This document shows positions 11,001 through 23,136 of a DNA stretch of 64,000 bases, piece by piece (position 1 is the first letter of the stretch; the number at the start of each line of letters is the position of its first letter). The translations under genes were made by a program, and so were the position numbers. Below the pieces are notes generated by a model that was not told the origin of the DNA, did not search any database, and was given only the letters and a program-made list of their open reading frames with translations. The DNA comes from Amaurobius ferox. Lineage: Eukaryota > Arthropoda > Arachnida > Araneae > Amaurobiidae. The DNA is taken from NCBI GenBank assembly GCA_951213105.1, contig OX578153.1, positions 53,598,520 to 53,662,519 of the forward strand. The letters are read 5' to 3'.

Positions 11001-11440
11001 TACTTTCTCATACGTAGCTTTGAGAAAGTATAGTTTTCACGAAAATTTTCGATTTTCAGATTTTGATGCCAATATGTGTTTAAAGACCTCTTAAACATGT
11101 TTTGACTATTTTTGAAGTGATATCCGTCTGTGATCGATTTTTGTGTACACCATAGCTGACACAAATATAAACGGATTTTCACGAAATTTCATATTCTGCC
11201 TTTTTAATAGGAAATCTAGAACAAGATAGAATATTTTTTTTAATTCGAGTGCGAAAACTTCGAAATTTTATGTTTTCTTATTATGGCTGCATGGAGCAAC
11301 ATTTGACATTATTATGCATAAAATGTGTTATTTATGGTTCAATGATCACAAAAATTAAACGTTTCTATCATTAAAGCGAAAAATAACAGCGATATAACTT
11401 TTATTTTCGTGATGTTATTAGACCCCCACCCTCGGTAGGG
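11001..11440 (+). repeat. Family H-C repeat, copy 1 (with terminal hairpin)
   Basis: It begins TACTTTCTCATACGTAGCTT and then TGAGAAAGTA, a terminal hairpin with arms ACTTTCTCA and TGAGAAAGT. A CGAAAATTTTCG palindrome follows (11039-11050). The short 'gtctgtg' run and the 'aacggattttcacgaaattt' block correspond in position to the blocks of H-A and H-D. A stem-loop 'gttatttatggttcaatgat' / 'atcattaaagcgaaaaataac' follows (about 11327-11390). The right boundary is uncertain. Confidence 0.6.
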
Positions 11441-12226
11441 ACAATTTTCCGCCTGACGGGGTCCAGGCAACCTTTCACATGACATGAATCTAGGGTTGCC
11501 AGATTTGGCGACTTATCGTCAATATGGCGATATTTGGTGACTTTTCGAAGGTTAGGGAAACACCAGGAAATAACGAATATTCTACGAGATATAAGAGATT
11601 TATAGAAGTTTCTATAGAGAGTCTATAAATGGACACATTACTCAGTTGGAGAGCAGTTGACATGATACGAGTTGCATTGGACTGTGACATATGTCACTGT
11701 TTCGGGAATAGTTGCCGCTGTTTTTTGAAATGAGATACATTGATGGTTTGAGAACAGTATCTGTTGCTTTGCGAAATTAGTGGAGCTAGTGCTGTTTTAC
11801 TATATATTGTTCCTGTTTACGCTGAGCTTGTGAATAAATGTGTTAGTTATCCGGAAATTTGGACACATTTTAGTATCCTGCGCTCACACCCATGATTCCA
11901 GAGGATACATCGTTACACTATCACTTTCGTATCATGATAAATATCTTTTGTTCACTTTAGAAAAATCTAGAATGCGCTGGAAACCATAATGAAGGATGGC
12001 TCAAAACACATTTGCTAAAGAATAGCGGTAGATATTCTTTCTAAAATATATTGTTTGATTTTATATAGTTAGATAAAACAGATAGGAAATATTTACTTTG
12101 ATTCTATTTTTATCGTTCGCTGGGGAACGCGCTCTTAGATAATCCGCTCGTATACTTCTTCTGCAGAAATAAATACAAAAAAAAAAAAAAAAAAAAAAAT
12201 CTGTAGAAATAAATACCTAAATATAT
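11441..12226. other. Intergenic sequence with a poly-A run
   Basis: There is a TTGGCGA-type module at 11495-11545 ('ttgccagatttggcgact' and 'tatggcgatatttgg'). A poly-A run lies at 12175-12199, flanked by the imperfect repeat 'tctgcagaaataaata' / 'tctgtagaaataaata' (12160, 12200), which suggests an insertion with a target duplication. No gene is visible. Confidence 0.45.
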
Positions 12227-13063
12227 TACTTTCCTTGCAATACATGAAAATGCATAGGGAAAGTACTGAAATCATGTCGATAATCGTAAGTCGAGTTTTC
12301 AACGGATCAACACGTTTGCGTTTGGAGAACATGAAAACACTATTTTTTGCGTGACGTCTATGTGTGTGTGTGTGTGTGTATGTGTGTCTATCTGTGCAGA
12401 TTTTGTATCCACTCAAACTCAAAAACTAACTGACCGAATTTCATAAAATTTTATATGTAAGTCATTTATGGGGTACCCTAGTGCCATTTAGATATTGATA
12501 AAGATCGGGATAAAAGAAACTACCATTATTTGCGAATTGGTCAGCAAACATGTCTGTATCCACTCTAGCTAAAAAACTAACAGACACAATTTCACAAAAT
12601 TTGGTAGGTAAGGCACTTGTGGGTCACCATGGTGCTGATTAGATTTTGGTACGTTTTGGAAAAGTGGAGCCTGTATTTTTTTACAAAATTGCCAGCAAAA
12701 ATCGTCAAATTCTTAAATAAAAGATTATACGTATACTCAAATACATCAATTAAATGTTTTCTTTATACGTAATTTTTGACGATGAAAAGAATATGATATA
12801 AAACCGATCCCATTATTCTAGGACTATTCGTTCTCGAGATATTTTAGTTTATTCGCTTTTTCACTACGCCACTTTTGAAAATAAATCCAGCTACCAAATG
12901 AAAACGAAAATTGAATAAAAAATGTAAATTCAGTGTGATTTAAAATAATTTTGTGTGTTATTTTTAGCAATTAAACTGAATTTAATGAATTATTGAAGAA
13001 GTAAAGAGAACGTGAATATGAGTTTACAGCGAAAGTCATGTGCTGCCCACTACAGATTCTTTT
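12227..13063 (+). repeat. Family H-B repeat, copy 1
   Basis: The 5' hairpin is TACTTTCCTTGCAATACATG ... CATAGGGAAAGTA. It is followed by the tcgataatcg/gtcgag block, a (TG)n run (12361-12388), two copies of a 'cactcaaactcaaaaactaactgaccgaatt'-like block and the 3' end AGTCATGTGCTGCCCAC. The length is about 837 bp. The ORF on the minus strand at 12135-12422 arises from the TG run. Confidence 0.85.
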
Positions 13064-13588
13064 GTAATGCAGCAGAACATCAATACGTGTGTAATGGAAA
13101 GTCACCTCTTAATTTGATATGTATGATCTGCATCTCACTAGTAACTTTTACCAAAAAACTTACAGAAATAATATATAATTGCTGAAAATTCATAAATAAT
13201 GCAGATAAGAATTTCGTAGAAAACTTTTATTTGATTTTACGATCTATTTCTATAACACATGAAACGAGCTCTCAAGGTAGAAATTATTGATTACCTTTGA
13301 GACTGAATTATTGAAGTTAGATCACAATAAATTCAGTTAGCTATGACATTTTTCGTAAAGCAACTCCCAATCGTAACTGAGTTACTGAAAGATATTGATG
13401 AGAGTATCGTAAGTTTTGCTCGTGAGTAGGTCGTAAATGCAATTTTTCGGCTCAAATTACGTTTTTTTGGGCGTCGTACTGACGTCTGTACTCGACTGTT
13501 TTACATTATTAATGATCAATTCTTAAGGAAAGATGATATGTCCTCCACATCAAATATATAAATTTCTAAATATAATGACTGCATGTAA
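13064..13588. other. AT-rich sequence, nothing recognised
   Basis: No ORF or repeat that I can support. Confidence 0.5.
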
Positions 13589-13668
13589 CAGCAACATATA
13601 GAAACACTGTATATATCTATATATACATATATATATATATAATATATATACAGTGTTTCTATATGTTG

Positions 13669-13671
<3 letters not shown>
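13589..13671. repeat. Near-perfect palindrome around an AT core
   Basis: The arm CAGCAACATATAGAAACACTG with TATATAT (13589-13616) is repeated in reverse complement at 13645-13671, with about 28 bp of AT-rich loop. It would form an 83-nt hairpin or a cruciform. Confidence 0.9.
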
Positions 13672-13720
<49 letters not shown>

Positions 13721-13735
13721 TGTATATATATATAT
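13672..13735. repeat. (AT)n microsatellite
   Basis: Nearly uninterrupted alternating A/T directly attached to the palindrome. The ORF on the minus strand (13516-13755) is produced by this run. Confidence 0.95.
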
Positions 13736-13944
13736 AACGAAGCTTGTATTAGCAATAGTGATAATTTTTTGGATCTGAATCTAATTATAGAACCAACTAA
13801 TAGGATAGTTACTAATTAATATGATAAAATAGACAAATTTCATTTTAATATTATTAAAATATTATCATTTAATTCCTGTAACTATATTTAATTATTTAGC
13901 AATATTATACTTAATCAACTTTTCAGAATTGATAGATTATCAGA
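13736..13944. other. AT-rich spacer
   Basis: No feature is visible between the microsatellite and the H-A repeat. Confidence 0.5.
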
Positions 13945-15185
13945 TAAAAAATTTGATGTGGGCAGCACATGACTTTCCTTATATAATACAATGAATTTAC
14001 TACTTTTACAGTAAAAAAATATAGATTATTTTTATAGTTGTTATTTATATTCTTTCCAAAATATTGAATTTTCGTCAATGAGTCGTCATTTTCCATGTCG
14101 TCATCATCAGTGAGTCGTCATTGATTTAGCGTCATTTTTATCCATTTGGCGAGTTTTTCGTTAATTTAGCAACATTTAAAAAAATCGCCAAGTTGGTGAC
14201 ATTCAACCAAATTCGTCGCCAAAATCTCGCCAAGCGTTATAGACGAAGAAATAAATTATTCTTACAGCAGATAAATGACTATTGGCGTTCAAATACAAAA
14301 GTATTACTCAAAGTATCTTCTGGGCGCGGTAGCTCATTGGTTAGCGCGCTGGAGTTGCACTCGGTAGGCCCGGGTTCGATTCCAGCCACTGCTAAAACTG
14401 CCGCCGTGTTCATGCGGAGTACGATCACGTTAAACATGTGGGTCCGAAAGTCCTTCCGAGAGGTTGGTGGTAGGGGAAGGAGGGTACGGTTCCTGTGGAT
14501 GCCTCCCCCACTGGGTTCCGGTCTAAATTGGGTGGCACTTCCCGACCGTCCAAACAGTTACCTTACACCTTTCTGGTAGGTCGGACGGTCTGGGTTTCAA
14601 TCAATCAAAGTATCTTCTTTCATGAATGGAACGAGCTAAATCCACGAGAATAATGCCACCAAATTTATCGTATGGTATTACATATTAAAATTGAACATGT
14701 TTCTTAATAGGAAATATTTTTTTTATTTTATATGACCTTTTGATAATTTTTTTGAAAAATGTACAATATCTGGAGAACGGTTCATGTTAGCGTTCTAAAA
14801 TTTATGTCAATCGTTTTTTCTAATGAAAAATTGCATAAGAAATGTCTATTTGCTTAACTTTATTAGAAGTTTTGATTTTTGACGATTTTTTCAAAAATTC
14901 ACTTGAAAATTTAGGGGGTTCTGAAGATTCGATTGCGTATAAAAACAATATGCTTCCAGTGTTTACGAATTGTGATTTCTGTACCAAATTTCGTTCGAAT
15001 CGGTCCATTCGTTCGTCAGTTATCGTCTCCACAGACTCACTGACACACAGACATACACACAAAAACATCACTTCTTGATTCGCTATCAGGGATGCTTGAT
15101 ACGTGCTCTCCCGCGAAAACTCGAATTCGAATTTTCGACCCCGTCACAATACTTTCCTTATACATTATTGTATAAAAGGAAAGTA
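13945..15185 (-). repeat. Family H-A repeat, copy 1, with SINE inside
   Basis: Minus-strand copy. The 3' end is at the left (ATGTGGGCAGCACAT, then ACTTTCCTTATATAAT). The 5' hairpin is at the right (actttccttatacattattg / tataaaaggaaagt, 15151-15185). It includes the TTGGCGA module (14140-14235). A SINE adds about 297 bp; without it the copy is about 944 bp, like its sister copies. Confidence 0.9.
14308..14618 (+). mobile_element. tRNA-derived SINE (CAA-family) with 14-bp target duplication
   Basis: Plus-strand full-length copy at 14322-14604, inside the H-A repeat. The duplication is TCAAAGTATCTTCT at 14308-14321 and 14605-14618. The tail is TTTCAATCAA instead of the CAACAA run. The uninterrupted version of the target is visible in the sister H-A copies (e.g. 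about 51970-51990). Confidence 0.94.
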
Positions 15186-16008
15186 AAAATGTCATGCTTT
15201 GCACATTAATAACCTAAAAAATACCAGTATATTATATAAATATCTAGTATATTTAGTAAATGGCATAGTTAATAAGTTTAAATTAAGTGAATATTCTTAA
15301 AGTTCTTCCTAAACATCTTATATCCGCTAATTATTAATATTCTCTTTTATTAGTATTACAATGTATTTACATCCTGAAAGACATTTGCTGCCTTGCTTTC
15401 TTTATTTTTCAAGAAAGTTTTTCATGCCCCTTTATTACGTACTTTTACAGGTGAATTTATAACATTTTATACTTACTTGCAATACTGTTTTTATATCTCA
15501 CGATTAGCAATCTCTACTTTTATCTCCTGCGAATGGCAACATTAGTATCGTTTTTATTGCTCTATGTTAGGACAGGTGCAGAATTTTTTCAGGTATAATA
15601 TTTTTATATTCTTGTTTTATTTTTCAATCTTTTAGCTTGTAGGCCAAGTAGACGGAGTTTATTGATATTATCTATCTCCGTCTACAGGAACAAGCTTTTT
15701 TTGTTCATTTTGAATAGATATTTGTACCTGAAGACGAATCTGTTTAAAATGAAATCCTCTTCAATACTAGTGCTTTTCCACGTGTTTGGCTTTAATGCTT
15801 GTTTATTTACTGTTTTTCAATATTCGAAATCTCAATATTGATATTTGTTGATTATATTTAGCTTGCTGACTGGATATATGCATTTTATTCTACTCTTGAT
15901 TGATTAATATCTATTTTTTACATCTTTTTACGTAGTTATTTTAAGTTACGGCTATATGAGTTACAACGTATCTCTAATCTATCATTAGAATTTCATATAA
16001 TATTTTAT
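15186..16008. other. AT-rich intergenic sequence
   Basis: Apart from the hairpin at 15634-15696 I see no feature. Confidence 0.5.
15634..15696. other. Two-part stem-loop of unknown role
   Basis: Stem AGCTTGT (15634-15640) pairs with ACAAGCT (15690-15696). Stem GTAGACGGAG (15648-15657) pairs with CTCCGTCTAC (15676-15685). Internal loops are 7 and 4 nt and the terminal loop is 18 nt. The structure is plain in the sequence. Whether it is an RNA hairpin or a relic of a small inverted-repeat element is unknown. Confidence 0.6.
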
Positions 16009-16700
16009 TAACACGTTACACAGTTGAAAAGTGTTTGTGATTTTGTTCATTTTGTCTGTCTGTCTGTCTGTCCGTTCGCACGATAACTGCCTTAAAACTA
16101 ACTTTATCACAATGAAATCTTAGTATGGTGTTGAGATGGTCTGTGGGACATATGGGAATGCAAATGAATAATATCATCCGATTGGTTTTGGATTGAACCC
16201 GGGTTAAAAAAATGAAATACAATGAAACTTATGAGACCTAATTTTTCAAACAATTTTTAAGCGAATTTAAAATTCACAACCTGCTTCGAAAGATTTAGGA
16301 AATATTCAAATTATCCCATAAAATATATTAAAAAAATTTCAGCAAAATATGCTCTGTAGTTTTTCAAATAAAAATTAACATAATAATTTCACCCATAGTA
16401 TATGAGGAGAGCACGTGACCCACTTCAAAACAAAATATGGCATTCCTTTTTTTTCCCAGTTTCAAAATCGTGATTTTTAAATTTCTTTTTAATTTTTATT
16501 TAGTATTGCTTGATTCCTAGAACCGCATTATTTTTGTTTAATTTCTGTGCATTTATTTTCTGTGCCAGCACTATAACGATATTGAGTTTAAATGATCAAC
16601 AAACTTTAATTATTTCTACAACGAAGCCGAATTTTAACGTATATAGAATGTAAACACATCAAGCTGTAAGATGAGTTGTATAAGAATTGCTGAAATTTTT
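16009..16700 (+). repeat. Family H-D repeat, copy 4
   Basis: Plus-strand copy with a 5' hairpin (TAACACGTTACACAGTTGAA, then AAGTGTT), a CTGT repeat (16052-16072), 'cgataactgccttaaaac', a 'ttgaacccgggtt' block and the distal part through 'gagtttaaatgatcaac'. It aligns with 40224-40940. Confidence 0.8.
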
Positions 16701-16787
16701 CAACCAGTGATGTTATAGGACTCATACAATCCTCATGAGAATGACGCATAATGCAGCTTTGAAAACGACCGGTTTTTTCACTCACGG

Positions 16788-17423
16788 GCAATTGGATCTT
16801 GATTTTCTGCTTTGATACTGCAAGTTTTGTATAAAGATTCTTTTGAGACGAACGAGCAATTATTGGATTTAGAAAGAGGTTGCGTCATAGGCCTACGGAA
16901 TGCTGGTTTGTCCAGCAGACGTATCAATCGCAATTTTGGTTGGAGTGGTATGGTAGTTGCTCGGTATTGGCAACAGTGGATCAGAGAAAGCATATGTAAC
17001 CACCTCCAGAGGCTAAGAACGCCCCAAACAGACGACTGATCGAGAGGATAGTGCAGTCTGAATAGAAGCCACGTCCACACAGATATCGTTGCTATTTAAA
17101 AGCATTTGTCATTTTCCATGCATCCAGCACCAAGGGATACTAATGAGAGACGACCTCCAGAAGGTGGGATTAGGTGTCGACACTCATTAAGGCGCCCACT
17201 ACTGACCCCTAAGCATAGGTAAAGCAGTCTGAATTGGTGCCAAACTTGGTCAGTTTCCGCTTGGAGGCATATTGTCTTTAGCGATGAATTTCGCTTCTCT
17301 TGTAGTGCTGATGACCACTGCATATGTGCATGGATGAGAACTGAACAACGTTTTAAACCTGCACTTGCTGTCTGCGGCATACGGCTAAATCACCTGGTGT
17401 GGCAGTCTCGGAAGGCATCTATC
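16788..17423 (+). pseudogene. Tc1-like transposase remnant
   Basis: The remains of a Tc1-family DDE transposase. The N-terminal helix-turn-helix segment is open at 16839-17039 ('SFETNEQLLDLERGCVIGLR' and 'RYWQQWIRES'). The frame breaks after 'TPQTDD'. It can be followed through a degenerate region to 'VFSDEFRFSCSADDH' with the first catalytic Asp at 17283-17285. The later part, including the VWDMLGRQL-like segment near the C-terminus, lies in the duplicated block that follows. Several stops and frame changes are present. I could not define terminal inverted repeats. Certainly inactive. Confidence 0.75.
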
Positions 17424-17940
17424 TCGTGGGGTAGTCGATCGCTTCTAGTTGTTCTGCAAGACAATGTGACGATTCATTTGTACGTCGATAAAATATTCTG
17501 CTGCTGATTGTTCTGCTAATGCAGTCAAGCCATCCATGTCCAATTTACAAACAAGACAGCGTGCAACCATATACTGCATGACATTCTGAACAATGCATTT
17601 GAGGATTTAATACTCTCTTATGATCAAGCAGGTCCCCAGAGCTAACACCAATAGAAGAAGTCTGGGACATGCTGGGGCGACAACTGTAGCCTCCTCAGAA
17701 CACCACTAAATTAGCTGACCAGTTAAACATTTGTGAATTACGAATCAGATATGATTTTAGCTATCCTTCATGAGTCTACTTTTCACCAATAATATTGTTA
17801 TATGTTTTGTTTTCCTTGTAAAATATTAATATTGCAATCTAATAAACTTATGTTATAATTAGCAAATAACAATGTACAATTAAATTAACAACGTGAAAAA
17901 AATATTCCAATTAAGTACAATTTTGTTTATAGATTTTCCC
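17424..17940 (+). repeat. First copy of a 517-bp tandem duplication (Tc1 3' part)
   Basis: From 'tcgtggg..agtcgatcgcttctag' to 'aattaagtacaatttt..ttagatttt'. It contains the 3' third of the Tc1-like gene and its downstream flank. Compared with the next copy there are only scattered base changes. Confidence 0.9.
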
Positions 17941-18457
17941 TCGTGGGACAGTCGATCGCTTCTAGTTGTTCTGCAAGACAATCTGACGACTCATTTGTAC
18001 GTCGATAAAATATTCTGCTGATGATTGTTCTGCTAATGCAGTCAAGCCACCCATGTTCAATTTACAAACAAGACAGCGTGCAACCATATACTGCATGACA
18101 TTCTGAACATTGTATCTGAGGATTTAATACTCTCTTATGATCAAGCAGGTCCCCAGAGCTAACACCAATAGAAGAAGTCTGGGACATGCTGGGGCGACAA
18201 CTGTAGCCTCCTCAGAACACCACTAAATTAGCTGACCAGTTAAACATTTGTGAATTACGAATCAGATATGATTTTAGCTATCCTTCATGAGTCTACTTTT
18301 TACCAATACTATTGTTATATGTTTTGTTTTCCTTGTAAAATATTAATATTGCAATCTAATAAACTTATGTTATAATTAGCAAATAACAATCTACAATTAA
18401 ATTAACAACGTGAAAAAAATATTCCAATTAAGTACAATTTCATTTCTAGATTTTTCT
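17941..18457 (+). repeat. Second copy of the 517-bp tandem duplication
   Basis: Matching landmarks are offset by exactly 517 bp ('cgatcgcttctag' at 17436 and 17953; 'agttaaacatttgtg' at 17721 and 18238). The high identity implies the duplication is recent relative to decay of the gene. Confidence 0.92.
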
Positions 18458-19739
18458 TATATCTAGGTTCGGTAGGTTTGGACAACTTTGTGCAAGTGAC
18501 GTCGCTTATGTGGCATTTTCATAAGTAAAACTAAAATCACCTATTTAGCCATAGAGGTTGGTAATCTAGCCATTTTACAACATGTACCTAGACATAAGAC
18601 ATCTCTAACTGTTGGTAACCCTGCCAGTAACTGAAAAAATTGCAAATCCAACTTGACTAGCGTGTATTTTTTAAGGATATTAATAGAAACCAAAGTTTTG
18701 AAAGTAATAAATTGATAATGGCTAACTTGCAGTATCTATTCCTCAGATATATTATTACACATCTAGAAAACATAACTCTATCTAGAAGTAAAGTGATTAA
18801 GTTGGCAATCTTATATGCAATACCATAGGTATTTCGGAGAACAAATTAAAATAAAAAATCAGAAAAATATATAGAATGGTATAGCTAATATAAGGAGTAT
18901 TTCAAAATGGCACATGGCTTACAGAATGATCACAAAGTATCTGTGTTACACACTGAGTGTTGTGGAATTTGGGAGGTTGAAAGGTAGATACTTAGTTTAT
19001 CGTTAGTTTCTGTTGATGTTGTTTTTCGGCTAGCTCAGGGGTAAGGTTCGCTCAGGGGTTTTATTATTAGGTAATACTCGGCTTAGGGATCTAAGTGGCT
19101 CCAGTTTCAGAAAATCAGTAAGGAGCGTTTGAGGAGTTCAAGCACTCCCCTACCAGAAATTTTACTTTTAAATGTTACTTTTGAATACTTTTAAGTGTTA
19201 ATTCTTTTATTTTATTATTATGGTAACCAATTCTCTAAAATTTTTAAATTTTATATTTGTTGTCTGACTATGATCCATCCTCTTTTAAGTAACTAAATCT
19301 AGAAAACTTTAATTCTTACAATTTACGAGCCAACTGAGTTTTGCGGCTTATGTGCCCACGTAGGGATACCGTATTTTTTGTTCTCTTGCTTAGAACATGA
19401 TTGCTAAAGAAGTTACCATATTGAAATAATGATCGTTAGCTGCTTGCACATTAGTTCTTGTGCTGATTCTACACTTCCTTCTAAAAATTAAACACGCAAG
19501 GTAAATTCTTAGCCAATAGTCGATAGAGAAAGCTTTCGTACAGTTTATTGGGTGAAACTTACTGTTGTTGTTGATTGGAATATGCTCATATGAAAAGATG
19601 CATTCAATAGAGATTCATTCTTTGTACAATGTGAAAATTGATGGTTAAAATGACTTATTTCTGTCTAAAAGTTTCAAATTTTGTGGAAGAGTGTCAGGAT
19701 TGATTTTGTATTGGATTAGGGCACAAAGAATACGTTTGT
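18458..19739. other. Intergenic sequence, nothing recognised
   Basis: No convincing ORF, repeat unit or hairpin. 'gctcaggggt' occurs twice at about 19034 and 19051. Confidence 0.45.
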
Positions 19740-20560
19740 AAGATTCTCAACGCTTGTGTGCTGTCGGCAATTTTGAAGTCACCAATTTCTTTTCTGATGA
19801 CAATTCTGTTGTTTCTCGATTATGGAAACAATTCCAAATCAGTGGGACAGTTATACGGAGACTTTTTCTAGGTCGTCTTAAGGCTACAATATCCTTTGAT
19901 AGCCAGTAAATCGCATCATTTCCCAAACGCAATCACTGAACGAGAGCATCCACTCTTACCACAATAATAGAAAAGCTAACATCCGAAGATTCAGGATACA
20001 TATTAAAGTCTATGCTCTTGTACCACAAGTTCATGTCCCTTTCAGTGAAAAAACCAGTTGCTCACAATTAAAGCGGTGTCCTCAGCATATGACGTGGACA
20101 GAAGCGCAATGGTATAATGTATTTATCACGGATGAGTCACGATTTGCCCTAGATTCAAATAATAAACATGTTAGGCTTTGAAGTGAAGGAAGAACATGCA
20201 ACCCGTCCAATAAAATCGTTGAACATCGCTCCCTTCGTCATGGTAGTTTATTGGTGCGCACTGGATTTTCTTTGGGATACACCACCAAACCAAATGTGTT
20301 CACAGGTGGCACTATAACGGTAGAAATGTATCGGGATTAAGATCTTGAGCCCTTCGTGAGACCTTATGGTTCAGTAGGGGGTCAAGATTTCTTTTTGATG
20401 GACTGTAACGCTCGTCCACACATGATTCTTTAGAATGCCCTTGGTATCGCTTCCCGTTATTACTCTTCTAGAGCTGAAAACTGCTGCTCTACAGGATTGA
20501 CAGTTATTTCCTTGTGCTCTACTAGGTCACATGATGGAAAGATGAAATGTTGATGCTAAG
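19740..20560 (+). pseudogene. Second, unrelated Tc1-like transposase remnant
   Basis: Helix-turn-helix segment 'NSVVSRLWKQFQISGTVIRR' (about 19803-19862). It is followed after several stops by 'MTWTEAQWYNVFITDESRFA' with the first catalytic Asp at 20131-20133, and 'FLMDCNARPH' with the second at 20401-20403. The third acidic residue and the C-terminus are not recognisable. Stops interrupt after HVRL and after EMYRD. It belongs to a different Tc1 lineage from the 16.8-kb remnant. Inactive; no terminal repeats identified. Confidence 0.75.
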
Positions 20561-20950
20561 CTAGTGCCCAAGTCAAGAGGGGTCACATCCAGTGGCGGAT
20601 TATGAGGTGAAGAAGGGGACGCAGGGTAAGCGCAGGCTTCACTTAAAGTTATCGGCTGAATGGGTTATTATTATTATTATTTAGCGAATTTTCAGACTCG
20701 TTTATCTATTTTTAAATAATATTGGAAAAAAATGTGCCAATAGCGTGATGTGTTTTGATGGTGTTCATTGTCGAGGAGGAGGGGGAATCCCGTCGCTGAA
20801 TCTGCTTCATCCATTCCTGAAGTCACAAACTGCATTGGCCACATCCCATATAACAATTTGTTTGGTTTGTTTGTATAGCATGCAAAAACATTTTTCCGAA
20901 TGTACTAAGTGAGAGTTAAGTACTTAAAGGATAAAAAACATACCAAAATA
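20561..20950. other. Intergenic, possible hAT-like end at 20592
   Basis: CAGTGGCGGATTA at 20592 resembles a common hAT-type terminus. A weak inverted counterpart (gaatcccgtcgctg) lies near 20785-20798. No flanking 8-bp duplication is visible, so this is only a possibility. A (TTA)n run is at 20665-20682. Confidence 0.25.
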
Positions 20951-21141
20951 TTTTTTTTTAATGGCCAGGCACTAGACTCTACGTCGTTTTGCCCTATGTA
21001 CGGCCGAAATCGTGAACTATTTTGCCGGACGTTGCCCCAGGAGCACCAGAGGGGGGCGGAACACACAGCGCCCACAACACACAACATCCATGTCTTACGT
21101 GGGACTCGAACCCACAACGTGGCGGCCAATCGATCGTTACC
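20951..21141 (-). mobile_element. Different tRNA-derived SINE (oligo-A tail)
   Basis: On the minus strand it starts with a tRNA-like head 'ggtaacgatcgattggccgc', has a B box GTGGGTTCGAGTCCCAC (21099-21115) and ends in an A-run (seen as ttttttttaa at 20950-20958). It shares no core with the CAA-tail SINE. Overlapping ORFs on both strands are shadows. Confidence 0.6.
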
Positions 21142-21182
21142 AATATATAAATTATTTAATTTTATTATCATTCTTATATATT

Positions 21183-23136
21183 ACTAGCAGCATACCCGTT
21201 CGTCGTACGGAGTATATAATATAAAGAAACTTGAAATTCATAATCATGCCAAAATTCTTATAGTATACTAAATGACATGTTTAATCAAAATATTCTGTTA
21301 AAATATTTAATATAATGCTCCTAAAAAGAAGTTTAAGAATCTCTGTTCTCGCTATATAAAATTATCTTCATGGACATATCTGAAGAATAAAACATCTTGG
21401 ACCCCTTATGTAAGCAAATATAAAAAAAAATATGGAATTGAATCAATATATGCAAAATAAAAGCGTTAAAATTGTATGGGACCCGTACTAATTATATACG
21501 CGAATATTAGAAAATATAACCTGTATTAGTAGATTACATGTATAAATTGAAAATACCAATAAACCCGTAATCTTTAAATCTGAAGACAGTCATTTATTCC
21601 AATATATGTCAAAATTAAAGTGCTAAAATTATATGGGAAGATATGCACGTACTACTTATAATGTCCGATTATTAGTAGAAGATTACCCGTTTTGCAATAT
21701 GAGTCACAAATGTTTTTTGGTAAAATACAACAGACGACGTAATAAATTGAATATATAATTAATCCCCTTAATCTTCATACCAGAAGACTGTACTTGATTC
21801 CAATATATATGCCAATATATGTCAAAATATATGCCAATATACCTGTACTACTTATATTCTCGTAGGTTAGAAGATATACCCGTGCATTCCTAGAAGATTA
21901 CTCGTACAACGTACAATATGCGTGTGTCAGCAATTTTTGCCGCAATAAAATAATGGCGTAATAACTTAAAAAGATCAATAATCCCTGAATCAATAATTCC
22001 GGAAAATATCAATAATAATAATGTTTAAACCTGAAGAGTATAATTGATATTATCCAGTCCAAAATGAAATGGCAATGAAATTTATTTTATATACATATCT
22101 TCATTATTCAAATCAGAAACGATTTAATAAAAATCGTCTGCCGCATAAACACATTGGATTTAAATCCGTTGCTAAGCGACATGATATCATTTGCTTCAAA
22201 TAAATTGGTAGAAAAAATATCGTCTAAATAGTTATATTTCTATGGAACATTTGGCGACAGTTTCGTCAAATTAGCGACATTTTAAAAAATCGCCAAATTT
22301 ATCGCCAAGTGGGACTGTAGAACTGACAGTTCCACTTTGCGACAAATTGACGAAATATCATCACAATACTATCCCCTAACAAAAAACAATTAATATCATT
22401 TATGTAGCGCAATTTTATCAATTTCAAGATATTTTTATAGATTTGAAAACATTTTTATCAATTTGGTGACATTTTAAAAATTCGCTAAATTTATTACTAA
22501 GTAGGATGGTTGGTCTGACAGATAAATGCTAACCAAACATCATTTCAGTACTCTCTTCTAACAAAACAAAAAAAAATTTCATTGATATGTAGAAGACCCA
22601 AGCCACACGACCAACCCGAAGGTTCATGGCAGCTGTTTGTGTGTCGTTTATATCAATTTGGCGACATTTCCGTCAATTTGGCAAAGTTTAAGAAAAGTTG
22701 TCAAATTAGCGATATCCCTCCAAATTCGTAGCTTTGAATTTGCAGATCTGAATGAAACTTTCTTATCCCGTTTCAATATACTAAATGAAAACACTACAAT
22801 TGTATTAGAAGATATACCCGCTCTACTCTTTTTCTGTTTCAACAATCGGCTATATGAATTTATTGGCTAAACACAATATATGAGTTTAGTAGCTAAATAC
22901 GATATAAGCTTGAAAACTCTTTGCCAAAATAAATGAAATTGATGTACGCAGTCAGCAATTAATATAATTAAAAGAAAAATCAAACCGTCCATTCATAAGA
23001 TATACTTTTATATCCATTTATCCATTTATTTATTATTTAAATCGAAAAAAAATAATAAAAACATTAACAAACACATTTAATTTAATTGCGATGTCGAGCA
23101 ACATGATATATCCTCCTAAAATGTTAAAATTTATTA
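21183..23136 (+). repeat. Interspersed repeat family E, copy 1
   Basis: It starts 'actagcagcatacccgttcg' and 'tcgtacggagt'. The body is matched by 23137-24620 and partly by 60700-61110. It carries repeated 'ttggcgacattt' modules at 22255, 22440 and 22655. No coding capacity is seen. The element class is unknown. The start 'tacccgt..gtacgg' and the (ACAG)n-ending sister copy resemble terminal parts of widespread arthropod non-coding repeats. Confidence 0.55.
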
